Shown: positions 9,280 to 20,731 of the stretch, in pieces
Layout: the number at the start of each line of letters is the position of its first letter
Position numbering within the stretch: the stretch's first letter is position 1
Assembly: GCF_902506105.1 (NCBI RefSeq)
Contig: NZ_LR733304.1
Coordinates: 682,001 to 746,000 of the forward strand
Length of the DNA: 64,000 nucleotides
Direction: 5' to 3'
Source of the DNA: Aeromicrobium sp. 9AM
Lineage (GTDB): Bacteria > Actinomycetota > Actinomycetes > Propionibacteriales > Nocardioidaceae
Notes under the pieces: model-generated
What the model was told of the DNA's origin: nothing
The model's input: the letters and a program-made list of their open reading frames with translations, nothing else
Databases searched by the model: none
Translations under genes and position numbers: made by a program

Positions 9280-10620
9280 ATGACTCCTGCTGAGGCCGTT
9301 GCCGCCGGACCGACCCGCCAGGCCGAGCTCCTCGCCGCTGGCACGCTGACCTCGCGTCAGCTGACCCAGGCGACGCTCGACGCCATCGATCGCGAGAACC
9401 CGGCGATCAACGCGGCGGTCGCGGTCTACGCCGAGGAGGCGCTGGCCGCCGCCGACGAAGCAGACGGGCGTCGCGCGGCCGGCGACAATGGACCGCTGCT
9501 TGGCGTCCCGGTTGCGGTCAAGGACGACCTCGACATCGCGGGCCAGGTCACCGGCAAGGGCAGCCGCGCCATGCTGCTGCCGGCGGACCACGACACCGAG
9601 CTGGTCGCGGCGATGCGTGCCGCAGGCATGGTCGTCGTCGCCAAGTCGGCGCTGCCCGAGCTCGCGATCTTCGGGTTCACCGAGTCCGAGGCGAACGGCA
9701 TCACGCGCAACCCGTTGAACCTCGCCCACACGAGTGGTGGCTCGTCGGGCGGCTCCGCCGCGTTGGTCGCCGCCGGAGCTGTCGGCATCGCCACTGCCTC
9801 CGACGGCGCCGGATCGATTCGCATACCGGCTGCCTGCTGCGGGCTCGTCGGGTTCAAGCCGACGCAGGGCACGATGCCGAGCTCGGGCGGCTGGCACGAC
9901 CTGTCGACCCAGGGCTGCCTCGCGGCGCGCGCGATCGACAGTGCGCTGTTCCTCGACGCGTTCGGCACGTTCGCCGAGTCGCTGGTGGAGGCGGCCGCAA
10001 CGGATCCCGCACCGTTGACGATCGGGGTGTCGTTCAGCGCGGCAGCGGCGACGAAGGCGAACCCGGTCGACCCACGCGTGCGCGCAGCCGTCGAGCGTAC
10101 GGCCGAGGAGCTTCGCGCGTCCGGCCACACGGTGATCGAGGTCAAGATCCCCTACCCGCTCGGCTCCAAGGCGCTGACGGTGCGCTACCTCGGCGGCATC
10201 CGCGACGGAGCCGACGGCACGGACGATCCCGGCCGGCTCGAGAAGCGTACGAAGGCCATCGCGCGGTTGGGTCGCCCATTCGGTGCCAGGTCCGTCGAGT
10301 GGGCCAAGCGCAAGGGCCGCGCGTGGGGCGACCAGGTCCATGACAACCTCGGCGTCGACGTGCTGCTGACGCCGGTGATGTCCGGCCCGGCGATCGAGGT
10401 CGAGCACTGGCGCGGCAAAGGCGGGCTGGCGACGGTCCTGTCAATGAATGCGTTCTATCCCTACACGGCGCAGTGGAACCACGCTGGCGTGCCGGCGGTC
10501 TCGATGCCGGCCGGGCTCACCACTGATCGTCTGCCGTTGGCGGTGCAGCTCATCGCCCGCCGCGGCGACGACGCCCGGCTGATGTCGCTCGCAGGCCAGC
10601 TCGAGCGGCACAACGCTTGA
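9280..10620 (+). CDS. Amidase-signature family hydrolase
   Basis: 446 residues of the amidase signature family, which hydrolyse amide bonds through a Ser-cisSer-Lys triad. The lysine is in PVAVKDDLDIAG (about residue 83), the cis-serine in TSGGSSGGSAA and the nucleophile in DGAGSIRIPAACCG. It lacks the C-terminal extensions of GatA, and no gatB or gatC is adjacent, so it is a stand-alone amidase of unknown substrate. It sits under the MarR operator and is followed by a gene with the same operator. Confidence 0.9.
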   Translation: MTPAEAVAAGPTRQAELLAAGTLTSRQLTQATLDAIDRENPAINAAVAVYAEEALAAADEADGRRAAGDNGPLLGVPVAVKDDLDIAGQVTGKGSRAMLLPADHDTELVAAMRAAGMVVVAKSALPELAIFGFTESEANGITRNPLNLAHTSGGSSGGSAALVAAGAVGIATASDGAGSIRIPAACCGLVGFKPTQGTMPSSGGWHDLSTQGCLAARAIDSALFLDAFGTFAESLVEAAATDPAPLTIGVSFSAAAATKANPVDPRVRAAVERTAEELRASGHTVIEVKIPYPLGSKALTVRYLGGIRDGADGTDDPGRLEKRTKAIARLGRPFGARSVEWAKRKGRAWGDQVHDNLGVDVLLTPVMSGPAIEVEHWRGKGGLATVLSMNAFYPYTAQWNHAGVPAVSMPAGLTTDRLPLAVQLIARRGDDARLMSLAGQLERHNA

Positions 10621-10627
10621 CGCAAAG

Positions 10628-10660
10628 TATCTTGACATCAAGATAAGTCGGTCGTACGGT
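10628..10660 (+). promoter_or_regulatory. Leaderless promoter covered by a perfect MarR-type operator
   Basis: TATCTTGACATCAAGATA (10628-10645) is a perfect 8-bp-arm palindrome. It contains a -35 TTGACA at 10632; 17 bases later is a -10 TACGGT at 10655-10660, placing the transcript start at or next to the ATG at 10668. Repressor binding would block the -35 box, and the mRNA should be leaderless. Confidence 0.75.
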
Positions 10661-10667
10661 CGGAGTC

Positions 10668-11438
10668 ATGACGACCTGGGACCCCACGCGCTATCTGCAG
10701 TTCGCCGACGACCGCTCCCGTCCGTTCGTCGACCTCGTTGCTCGCGTGCAGGGCGAGCCCACCACGATCGTCGACCTTGGTTGCGGGCCCGGCCACCTCA
10801 CGGCGGTGCTCCGCGCCCGCTGGCCGGAGGCCTCGATCCACGGCGTCGACTCCTCGCCGGACATGATCGATAAGGCCCTCGCTGACAATGCCGACGACCG
10901 GGCGACGTACGAGCTCGCCGATGTCGCTACCTGGACGGCACCCGAGCCGGTCGACCTGATCGTCTCGAACGCGCTCTTCCAGTGGGTCCCGGACCAGCTT
11001 GCCGTGATCGGGCGTCTCGCCGAGCGCGTCGCTCCGGGCGGCACGATCGCGCTGCAGGTGCCGTGCAACTACGACGCGCCGAGCCACCGATTGCTGCACG
11101 AGATCTCGTCGCAGCCTCCGTACGGCGCGCACACCGAGGGGCTGCACGCCGACCGCGGCACGCACGCCGAGACGTACCTCGACCTGTTCAGCGAGTTCGG
11201 CTGGGCCGTCGACGCGTGGGAGACGACCTACCTGCACGTCCTGCCGGGGGAGGACCCCGTTTTCGACTGGATCTCCGGCACCGGAGCCCGACCGATCCTG
11301 CAGGCTCTGCCGGAGGGTCTGCGCGAGGAGTTCGTCGACACGTACAAGGCTGCGCTCCGCGGGGCCTATCCGGCCGGGCCGTGGGGCACGGTGCTGCCGT
11401 TCAGCCGTACGTTCGCCGTTGCCCGGCGCGAGGCCTGA
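10668..11438 (+). CDS. tam: Trans-aconitate 2-methyltransferase-like SAM methyltransferase
   Basis: 256 residues beginning WDPTRYLQFADDRSRPFVDL, the typical Tam start, followed by the SAM loop IVDLGCGPGHLTAVL (about 34-48) and VSNALFQWVPD. Tam methylates trans-aconitate, detoxifying an inhibitor of aconitase. The promoter carries the same operator as the MarR/amidase gap, so expression is probably induced with the amidase. A different carboxylate substrate is possible. Confidence 0.88.
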   Translation: MTTWDPTRYLQFADDRSRPFVDLVARVQGEPTTIVDLGCGPGHLTAVLRARWPEASIHGVDSSPDMIDKALADNADDRATYELADVATWTAPEPVDLIVSNALFQWVPDQLAVIGRLAERVAPGGTIALQVPCNYDAPSHRLLHEISSQPPYGAHTEGLHADRGTHAETYLDLFSEFGWAVDAWETTYLHVLPGEDPVFDWISGTGARPILQALPEGLREEFVDTYKAALRGAYPAGPWGTVLPFSRTFAVARREA

Positions 11439-11469
11439 CTCCGGTAGCCTTGGGGATGCTGCTGCAATC

Positions 11470-11549
11470 CCCGGTTGGTCTGCCGGCAGGGCCCGCCGCA
11501 CTTTGAATGCGGACAAGCGACGTAGGTTCGACTCCTACCCGGGGAGCCA
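11470..11549 (+). tRNA. tRNA-Gln (anticodon UUG), CCA encoded
   Basis: A cloverleaf can be drawn: acceptor TCCCCGG pairs with CCGGGGA, anticodon stem CCGCA/TGCGG encloses loop CTTTGAA (anticodon TTG), and T stem GTAGG/CCTAC encloses TTCGACT. The CCA end is encoded at 11547-11549. A tRNA-Gln next to glmU is common in actinobacteria. Confidence 0.93.
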
Positions 11550-11584
11550 GCAACGATCCGCTGGTCCGTCGACGAAGGAGTCTG

Positions 11585-13033
11585 GTGAGCGACCAAGTCA
11601 CAGCCATCGTGCTGGCAGCGGGCGCGGGCACGCGCATGAAGTCGCGACGCGCCAAGGTCCTGCACGAGATCGCCGGTCGCAGCATGCTCGAGCACGCCCT
11701 GGTCGCTGTCGCCGGTGCCGGCGTGCACACCACAGTCGCCGTCGTCGGCCATGATCGCGAGCAGGTCGCCGAAGCCATCACGTCGTACGACCCGGCGATC
11801 GTCCAGGCCGTGCAGGAGAAGCAGAACGGCACGGGTCACGCCGTCCACGTCGCCCTCGAGTCGCTCGACAGCGCACCGGAAGGCACCGTCATTGTCACGT
11901 ACGCCGACGTGCCGCTGCTGTCGGCGCAGACGCTCTCGGAGCTGCTCGTCAGCCACCGCGCCGCCGGGCACACCGTCACGATCCTCACCGCCGAGGTCGA
12001 CGACCCCACTGGCTACGGACGCATCCTCCGGGCCGACGACGGTGCCGTCACGGCGATCCGTGAGCACAAGGACGCGTCAGACGACGAGCGAGCCGTGCGC
12101 GAGATCAACAGCGGCATCCTGGTCGTCGACGGTGAGTTCCTGACCGCCGCGGTGGCGAGCCTCGAGTCCAACAACGCGCAGGGCGAGCTCTACCTCACCG
12201 ACATCGTCAGCAAGGCCGTCGCCGAGGGGCGACCGGTCGGCGCGCACGTCCTCGAGGACGTCTGGCAGACCGAGGGCGTCAACGATCGCGCGCAGCTCGC
12301 GCGACTCGGTGCCGAGCTCAACCGCCGCATCACGGCCCACTGGATGTCCGAGGGCGTCACGATCGTCGATCCTGCGACGACCTGGATCGACTCGGCCGTC
12401 ACGATCGAGCCCGACGTCACGATCCTGCCCGGCACCCAGCTGCTCGGCGCGACGGCGGTCGCCCGCGGCGCCACGATCGGACCGGACTCCACGCTGCGCA
12501 ACATCGAGGTCGGCGCCGGCGCCACCGTCGTACGTACGCATGGTTCCGATGCCGTGATCGGCGACGAGGCGACCGTCGGCCCGTACGCCTACCTGCGCCC
12601 CGGGACCGAGCTCGGCGTGCGCGGCAAGATCGGCACGTTCGTCGAGGTCAAGAACTCGCGCATCGGCGAGGGCGCCAAGGTGCCGCACCTGAGCTACGTC
12701 GGCGACGCCGACATCGGCGAGGGCGCCAACATCGGCGCCGGCACGATCTTCGCCAACTACGACGGGGTCAACAAGCACCGCTCGACGATCGGCCGGCACG
12801 CCAAGACCAGCTCCAACAACACGTTCGTCGCACCGGTCACGGTCGGCGACGGAGCGTTCACGGGAGCCGGCTCGACGATTCGGGAGGACGTACCACCGGG
12901 GGCGCTGGCCGTCAGCGCAGGTCGGCAGAGGAACATTGAGGGGTGGGTGGCCGACAAACGTCCGGACACCGCATCCGACCAGGCCGCACGCGCAGCGTCA
13001 TCCGAACCGGCAGAGGAGACCTCCGGTGAGTAG
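11585..13033 (+). CDS. glmU: Bifunctional GlmU (UDP-GlcNAc pyrophosphorylase / GlcN-1-P acetyltransferase)
   Basis: 482 residues from GTG 11585, preceded by AAGGAG. The N-terminal nucleotidyltransferase domain begins TAIVLAAGAGTRMKSRRAKVLHEIAG; the C-terminal half is a left-handed beta-helix of hexapeptide repeats ending in the acetyltransferase site (GEGANIGAGTIFANYDGVNKHRS). It makes UDP-GlcNAc for peptidoglycan. Its stop overlaps the prs start by eight bases, indicating coupled translation. Confidence 0.97.
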   Translation: MSDQVTAIVLAAGAGTRMKSRRAKVLHEIAGRSMLEHALVAVAGAGVHTTVAVVGHDREQVAEAITSYDPAIVQAVQEKQNGTGHAVHVALESLDSAPEGTVIVTYADVPLLSAQTLSELLVSHRAAGHTVTILTAEVDDPTGYGRILRADDGAVTAIREHKDASDDERAVREINSGILVVDGEFLTAAVASLESNNAQGELYLTDIVSKAVAEGRPVGAHVLEDVWQTEGVNDRAQLARLGAELNRRITAHWMSEGVTIVDPATTWIDSAVTIEPDVTILPGTQLLGATAVARGATIGPDSTLRNIEVGAGATVVRTHGSDAVIGDEATVGPYAYLRPGTELGVRGKIGTFVEVKNSRIGEGAKVPHLSYVGDADIGEGANIGAGTIFANYDGVNKHRSTIGRHAKTSSNNTFVAPVTVGDGAFTGAGSTIREDVPPGALAVSAGRQRNIEGWVADKRPDTASDQAARAASSEPAEETSGE

Positions 13034-14003
13034 CTTGTCCAAACGCACGCCCACGCGGAACATGCTGCTGTTCTCCGGCCGCTCCCACCCCACGCTGGCG
13101 CAGGAGGTGGCCGACCTCCTCGAGATCGAGGTCGTCCCGACCACCGCCTACGACTTCGCCAACGGCGAGATCTACGTACGCTTCGACGAGTCCGTACGCG
13201 GTTGCGACGCATTCGTGCTGCAGAGCCACGCCGCCCCGATCAACGAGGCGATCATGGAGCAGCTCATCATGATCGACGCGCTCAAGCGCGCCTCGGCCAA
13301 GCGCATCACGGTCATCCTGCCGTTCTACGGCTATGCCCGGCAGGACAAGAAGCACCTCGGCCGCGAGCCCATCTCGGCGCGCCTCATGGCCGACCTGTTC
13401 CTGACCGCCGGCGCCGACCGCCTCATGACGGTCGACCTGCACACCGCCCAGATCCAGGGCTTCTTCGACGGACCCGTCGACCACCTGCTGGCGATGCCGA
13501 TCCTCACGCGCCACGTCAAGAAGAAGTACGGCAAGAAGCCGCTCGCGGTCGTCTCGCCCGACGCCGGACGCATCAAGGTCGCCGAGTCGTGGGCCGCCGC
13601 TCTCGCCGGAGCGCCGCTGGCGTTCATCCACAAGACGCGCGACCCCCGCAAGCCCAACGAGTCCAAGGCCAACCGCGTCGTCGGGGACGTCGAGGGCCGC
13701 GTCTGCATCCTGGTCGACGACCTCATCGACACCGGCGGCACGATCGTCCAGGCCGCCGAGGCGCTCATGGCCGACGGTGCCGAGGACGTCGTGATCGTCG
13801 CGACACATGCGGTGTTCTCCGGCCCGGCGGTCGACCGGCTCAAGAACTCGACGGCGTGCGAGGTCATCGTGACCAACACGCTGCCGATCGCCGACGACCA
13901 GCGATTCGACAAGCTGACGGTGCTGTCGATCGCCCCGCTGCTGGCCCAGGCCACCGCAGCCGTCTTCGAAGAAGGCTCGGTCACCAGCCTGTTCAAGAGC
14001 TGA
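13026..14003 (+). CDS. prs: Ribose-phosphate pyrophosphokinase
   Basis: 325 residues, GTG start at 13026 inside the end of glmU. It makes PRPP from ribose-5-phosphate and ATP for nucleotides, His, Trp and cell-wall decaprenylphosphoryl arabinose. Visible are LPFYGYARQDKKHLGREPISARLMADL, the metal-binding DLHTAQIQGFF and the PRPP loop VDDLIDTGGTI. The glmU-prs pair is conserved in actinobacteria. Confidence 0.97.
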   Translation: MSSLSKRTPTRNMLLFSGRSHPTLAQEVADLLEIEVVPTTAYDFANGEIYVRFDESVRGCDAFVLQSHAAPINEAIMEQLIMIDALKRASAKRITVILPFYGYARQDKKHLGREPISARLMADLFLTAGADRLMTVDLHTAQIQGFFDGPVDHLLAMPILTRHVKKKYGKKPLAVVSPDAGRIKVAESWAAALAGAPLAFIHKTRDPRKPNESKANRVVGDVEGRVCILVDDLIDTGGTIVQAAEALMADGAEDVVIVATHAVFSGPAVDRLKNSTACEVIVTNTLPIADDQRFDKLTVLSIAPLLAQATAAVFEEGSVTSLFKS

Positions 14004-14035
14004 CCGGTCCCTAAGGAGGCCGCCCGCGGCCGACT

Positions 14036-14125
14036 GGGAGCGAGCTCTGCGAGCGAAGGGGCGTGAGATCAGCTCCCAACGTTGGGAGCTCCCGTCACGA
14101 CGCTTCGCTCGCAGAGCTCGCTCCC
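14036..14125. terminator. Nested 90-bp palindrome downstream of prs
   Basis: Two perfect 23-base arms (14036-14058 and 14103-14125) enclose a second stem (CGTGA 14062-14066 with TCACG 14095-14099) and a perfect 20-base palindrome at 14071-14090. The whole can fold as one long hairpin or a cruciform. It separates the glmU-prs transcript from the rplY promoter, so termination is the simplest role. The rest of the 317-base gap holds the rplY promoter and leader; no gene is seen in it. Confidence 0.75.
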
Positions 14126-14170
14126 GCCGGGCGCTGAGCGCCCTTGCTAGCGAACGGGCTGAGCAGCGAT

Positions 14171-14199
14171 TTCGGCCAACCGCCCGCCTGCGATAAGAT
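14171..14199 (+). promoter_or_regulatory. Putative rplY promoter
   Basis: TTCGGC at 14171-14176 and TAAGAT at 14194-14199 are separated by 17 bases, a good sigma-70-type spacing. It would give a leader of roughly 115 bases before the ATG at 14321. Confidence 0.5.
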
Positions 14200-14320
14200 C
14201 GTCAGGTTGCCTCGGCGAGGGTCCACACGGGCCGTGATCGACAGGGCGCTCCACGGAGTGCTGTGTTGAGCGCCTGGCGACAGCCGACTTTCACGCAACA
14301 CTCTTCAGGAGAAATTCCCC

Positions 14321-14998
14321 ATGGCTGAGATCAAGATCGCCGCCGAGACGCGCACCGAGTTCGGCAAGGGCGCCGCCCGCCGCATCCGTCGCGCCGACAA
14401 CGTGCCCGCCGTCCTCTACGGACACGGCTCCGACCCCGTGCACGTCACGCTGCCGGGCCACCAGCTCATGCTGGCGCTCAAGAACTCCAACGCGCTGCTG
14501 ACGATCGACCTCGGCACCGAGCAGCACCTCGCGATCCCCAAGCAGGTCCAGCGCGACCCGCTCAAGGGCTTCATCGAGCACGCTGACCTCCTGATCGTCC
14601 GCAAGGGCGAGAAGGTCACCGTCGACGTCCGCATCAACGTCGTCGGCGACGCGATCAGCGGCAACCTCGTCATCCTCGAGAACTCGACGGTCTCCGTCGA
14701 GGCCGAGGCGACCCACATCCCCGAGTCCTTCGAGGTCTCGGTCGAGGGCCTCGACGCCGGCGCGCAGATCCACGCCAGCGACCTCGAGCTGCCCCGCGGC
14801 TCGACGCTCGCCGTCGACTCGGACATCCTCATCGTCAACATCACCGCGGCACCCACCGAGGCCCAGCTCGACGCCGAGCTCGCTGAGGCTGAGGCCGAGG
14901 CCGGCATCGAGCACGACGCGACCGACGCCGAAGAGGCCGAAGCCGCTGCTGAGGCACCGGCCGAGGGCGAGGCTGCGGAGAGCTCCGAGTCCGAGTGA
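14321..14998 (+). CDS. rplY: 50S ribosomal protein L25/general stress protein Ctc
   Basis: 225 residues of the long (TL5/Ctc) form that binds 5S rRNA. The N-terminal L25 domain (AETRTEFGKGAARRIRRADNVPAVLYGHG) is followed by the TL5 beta domain (KGEKVTVDVRINVVGDA) and a very acidic Glu/Ala tail from about residue 185, common in actinobacterial homologues. The stop overlaps the GTG start of pth by four bases. Confidence 0.96.
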   Translation: MAEIKIAAETRTEFGKGAARRIRRADNVPAVLYGHGSDPVHVTLPGHQLMLALKNSNALLTIDLGTEQHLAIPKQVQRDPLKGFIEHADLLIVRKGEKVTVDVRINVVGDAISGNLVILENSTVSVEAEATHIPESFEVSVEGLDAGAQIHASDLELPRGSTLAVDSDILIVNITAAPTEAQLDAELAEAEAEAGIEHDATDAEEAEAAAEAPAEGEAAESSESE

Positions 14999-15561
14999 CC
15001 TGGTTGGTCGTCGGGCTCGGCAATCCGGGCCCGGCGTACGCCAGCACTCGTCACAACGTCGGTTACCTCGTGACCGACGTGCTCGCCGCCCGTGTCGGCG
15101 GATCGTGGAAGAAGCACAAGTCCGGCCGCGCCGACGTCATCGAAGGACGCCTGGCCGGTGAACGCGCGATTCTCGGACGCTGCCGGTCCTACATGAACGA
15201 GAGTGGCGGCCCGGTCTCGACGCTGATGAAGTTCTACGACGTCGAGCCCGACCACCTCGTGGTGATCCACGACGAGCTCGACATCGACTACGGCATGCTG
15301 CGGGTCAAGCTCGGCGGCGGCGACAACGGCCACAACGGCCTGAGGTCGATCCGCCAGTCGATCGGCACGGGCGACTTCTTTCGCGTACGTGTCGGCATCG
15401 GCCGCCCGCCCGGTCAGCAGAGCGTCCACGACTTCGTGCTCAAGCCGTATGGCACGGCGGAGCGCAAGGACCTGCCGACGTACGTCGAGGAGGCCGCCGA
15501 CGCGGTCGAGAGCCTCATGACGCAGGGACTAGAAGCGACCCAGAGCGCGTTCAACCGTTAG
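14995..15561 (+). CDS. pth: Peptidyl-tRNA hydrolase
   Basis: 188 residues from GTG 14995 (GTGA overlap with rplY). Pth releases peptides from dropped-off peptidyl-tRNAs. The signature VVGLGNPGPAYASTRHNVGYLVTD holds the catalytic His, with Asn and Asp in YMNESGGPV and VIHDELDID, and GGGDNGHNGLRSI also present. It is operonic with rplY and leads directly into mfd two bases later. Confidence 0.97.
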   Translation: MTWLVVGLGNPGPAYASTRHNVGYLVTDVLAARVGGSWKKHKSGRADVIEGRLAGERAILGRCRSYMNESGGPVSTLMKFYDVEPDHLVVIHDELDIDYGMLRVKLGGGDNGHNGLRSIRQSIGTGDFFRVRVGIGRPPGQQSVHDFVLKPYGTAERKDLPTYVEEAADAVESLMTQGLEATQSAFNR

Positions 15562-15563
15562 AG

Positions 15564-19088
<3,525 letters not shown>

Positions 19089-19115
19089 GCTTCGCCGGCC
19101 GCGTGAGCGGTGGGT

Positions 19116-19179
19116 TGGTCGCCCTTCCGGTGCCCTGACAGGCGACTGGTGCACCGCCGCCCACGGTGTTGGGCGACCA
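19116..19179. other. Inverted repeat in the mfd/HNH convergent gap
   Basis: TGGTCGCCC (19116-19124) and GGGCGACCA (19171-19179) are perfect inverted repeats about 46 bases apart. The 152-base gap between convergent mfd and the HNH gene shows no gene. The pair may be part of a terminator. Confidence 0.35.
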
Positions 19180-19240
19180 GGTCACCGCCCGATGGCCCAG
19201 CCGCGGGAGCAGGCCGGGATCTTCCGACATTCGCCAGGGC

Positions 19241-20536
19241 TCACGCGGCTCGGGGTTGTTGCCTGGTGAATCTGGCGTGTCTGCGGGGAACCCGGTCCGG
19301 GTCGATCCGGGCGGGAGGGATGACCTCGACGACGCCGTCGTCGGCCATGCGTGCGGTCCATTCACCTTCGTGCAGCAGGAAGTGGTGAAAGTGGCAGACC
19401 AAGGCGGCGTTGTCGAGGTCTGTGGGTCCGTCCTCGGACCAGAAGTTGAGGTGATGGGCTTCGCACCAGGCGGGCGGCCGATCGCAGCCCGGCCAGATGC
19501 AGCCTTGGTCGCGGACCGCGAGGGCGAGGCGCTGATGGCGGTCGTAGAGCCGCCGGGCTGTCCCGTGGTCGAGCACCTTGGACTCTGAGTCCAGGTAGAG
19601 CGCGACGAGGTGGGCGTTGCAGGCAAGTCGCTGGGCGTGGGTGGCAGACGTCGTGGTTCCGCTGGTGTTGGTGGCGGTGCCCTGACCGGTGCGTAGGTCG
19701 TCGATGTCGATCGTCACGGCGACGGTCGCGGCCAATCCGCCGGCCTTGGGGAGGGCCTCGGTGGGCAGGTGGCCGAACAGCTCGATGAACGCGTGCCCCA
19801 TCTTGTGGTCGCGGGGCAGGGCGTTGAAGGCGTTGACGTCCATCCCCAGACGTACGGCGTTGAGGTTGGCACGGCGTGGCGCGATGATGCCCTCGATCGC
19901 CGCGCGCAAGGTGTCCGCGTCGGCGTCGGGAACCGTGAAGGTGCCGCGTGTCGTGCCGTCGCCGCGACGCTTCATGGACAGGCGCGTCGCCTCCCAGGCC
20001 TTCTGCTCCTCGCGGCGCACCTGCTCGCCGAGCATCTGGTCGGCGCCGTCGGGATCGATGACCTCGATGATCCGGTTGGCAAGCCTCTTGAGGTCGTCCA
20101 GGTTGTAGTCGCCGGCCAGACGGATCAGATGCGCCTCTGCGTGATGCCGCGGCTCGTCGTCGACCCAGTCGGGCAGCGCGTCGATGGCCTTCATGATCAC
20201 CGACGCCTGTTGCGTCGAGATCTGACCACCCGCCCACGCCTCACGCGTGGCCTCGGTGGCAGGGCTGCTGAGCCTGGCCATCGCGACGAGGCCCGAAGCC
20301 TCACCCTTGGACATGCCGGTCAGGTTGGCCAGCCAGGTGGTGGTTGAGGTGGCACCGTCCTCCTTCGGAAGTCCCATCCCGTCGGCACAACCTGCGAGCT
20401 CTGACATCACGGCGTCGAGCGCGGTGCGGGCTCGCTGGACGGCCTTGGCGACCTCACGGACCTCCGCGCCGGTCAGGGCCCACGCCTCGAGCGCAGCAGC
20501 GTCGTCGGCCAAGGACGACAGCTGCTCGATGATCAT
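19241..20536 (-). CDS. HNH endonuclease of the DUF222/13E12 repeat family
   Basis: 431 residues: an N-terminal DUF222 helical domain (VAKAVQRARTALDAVMSELAG, QISTQQASVIMKAID) and a C-terminal HNH nuclease site (CIWPGCDRPPAWCEAHHLNFWSEDGPTDLDNAALVCHFHHFLLHEG). Members are the 13E12 repeat genes of mycobacteria, present in many actinobacterial chromosomes. A LexA-type box lies 18 bases upstream of the start, which agrees with the DNA-damage control reported for mycobacterial 13E12 genes. The target DNA is unknown. Confidence 0.92.
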   Translation of the reverse strand: MIIEQLSSLADDAAALEAWALTGAEVREVAKAVQRARTALDAVMSELAGCADGMGLPKEDGATSTTTWLANLTGMSKGEASGLVAMARLSSPATEATREAWAGGQISTQQASVIMKAIDALPDWVDDEPRHHAEAHLIRLAGDYNLDDLKRLANRIIEVIDPDGADQMLGEQVRREEQKAWEATRLSMKRRGDGTTRGTFTVPDADADTLRAAIEGIIAPRRANLNAVRLGMDVNAFNALPRDHKMGHAFIELFGHLPTEALPKAGGLAATVAVTIDIDDLRTGQGTATNTSGTTTSATHAQRLACNAHLVALYLDSESKVLDHGTARRLYDRHQRLALAVRDQGCIWPGCDRPPAWCEAHHLNFWSEDGPTDLDNAALVCHFHHFLLHEGEWTARMADDGVVEVIPPARIDPDRVPRRHARFTRQQPRAA

Positions 20537-20553
20537 GATCCCCCGATCGCGAT

Positions 20554-20567
20554 AGAACGTATGTTCG
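20554..20567. promoter_or_regulatory. LexA (SOS) box upstream of the HNH gene
   Basis: AGAACGTATGTTCG contains the perfect palindrome GAACGTATGTTC and matches the Gram-positive SOS consensus CGAACRNRYGTTYG at 13 of 14 positions. It is 18 bases before the HNH start. Confidence 0.72.
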
Positions 20568-20731
20568 ATTCTATTCGACGAGAGAGGTGCTCGTCAAGAG
20601 GAGTGGACGACAAATATGCTGAAATCGCAGCTGAAAAAAGGCGCACAGCGACGTGACCAGTCTAGATGAGACCTCGGACACGTCACCGCCCCAGCGGTTG
20701 CGGATGGCAACAGCATCCCTACGGTTGGGGG

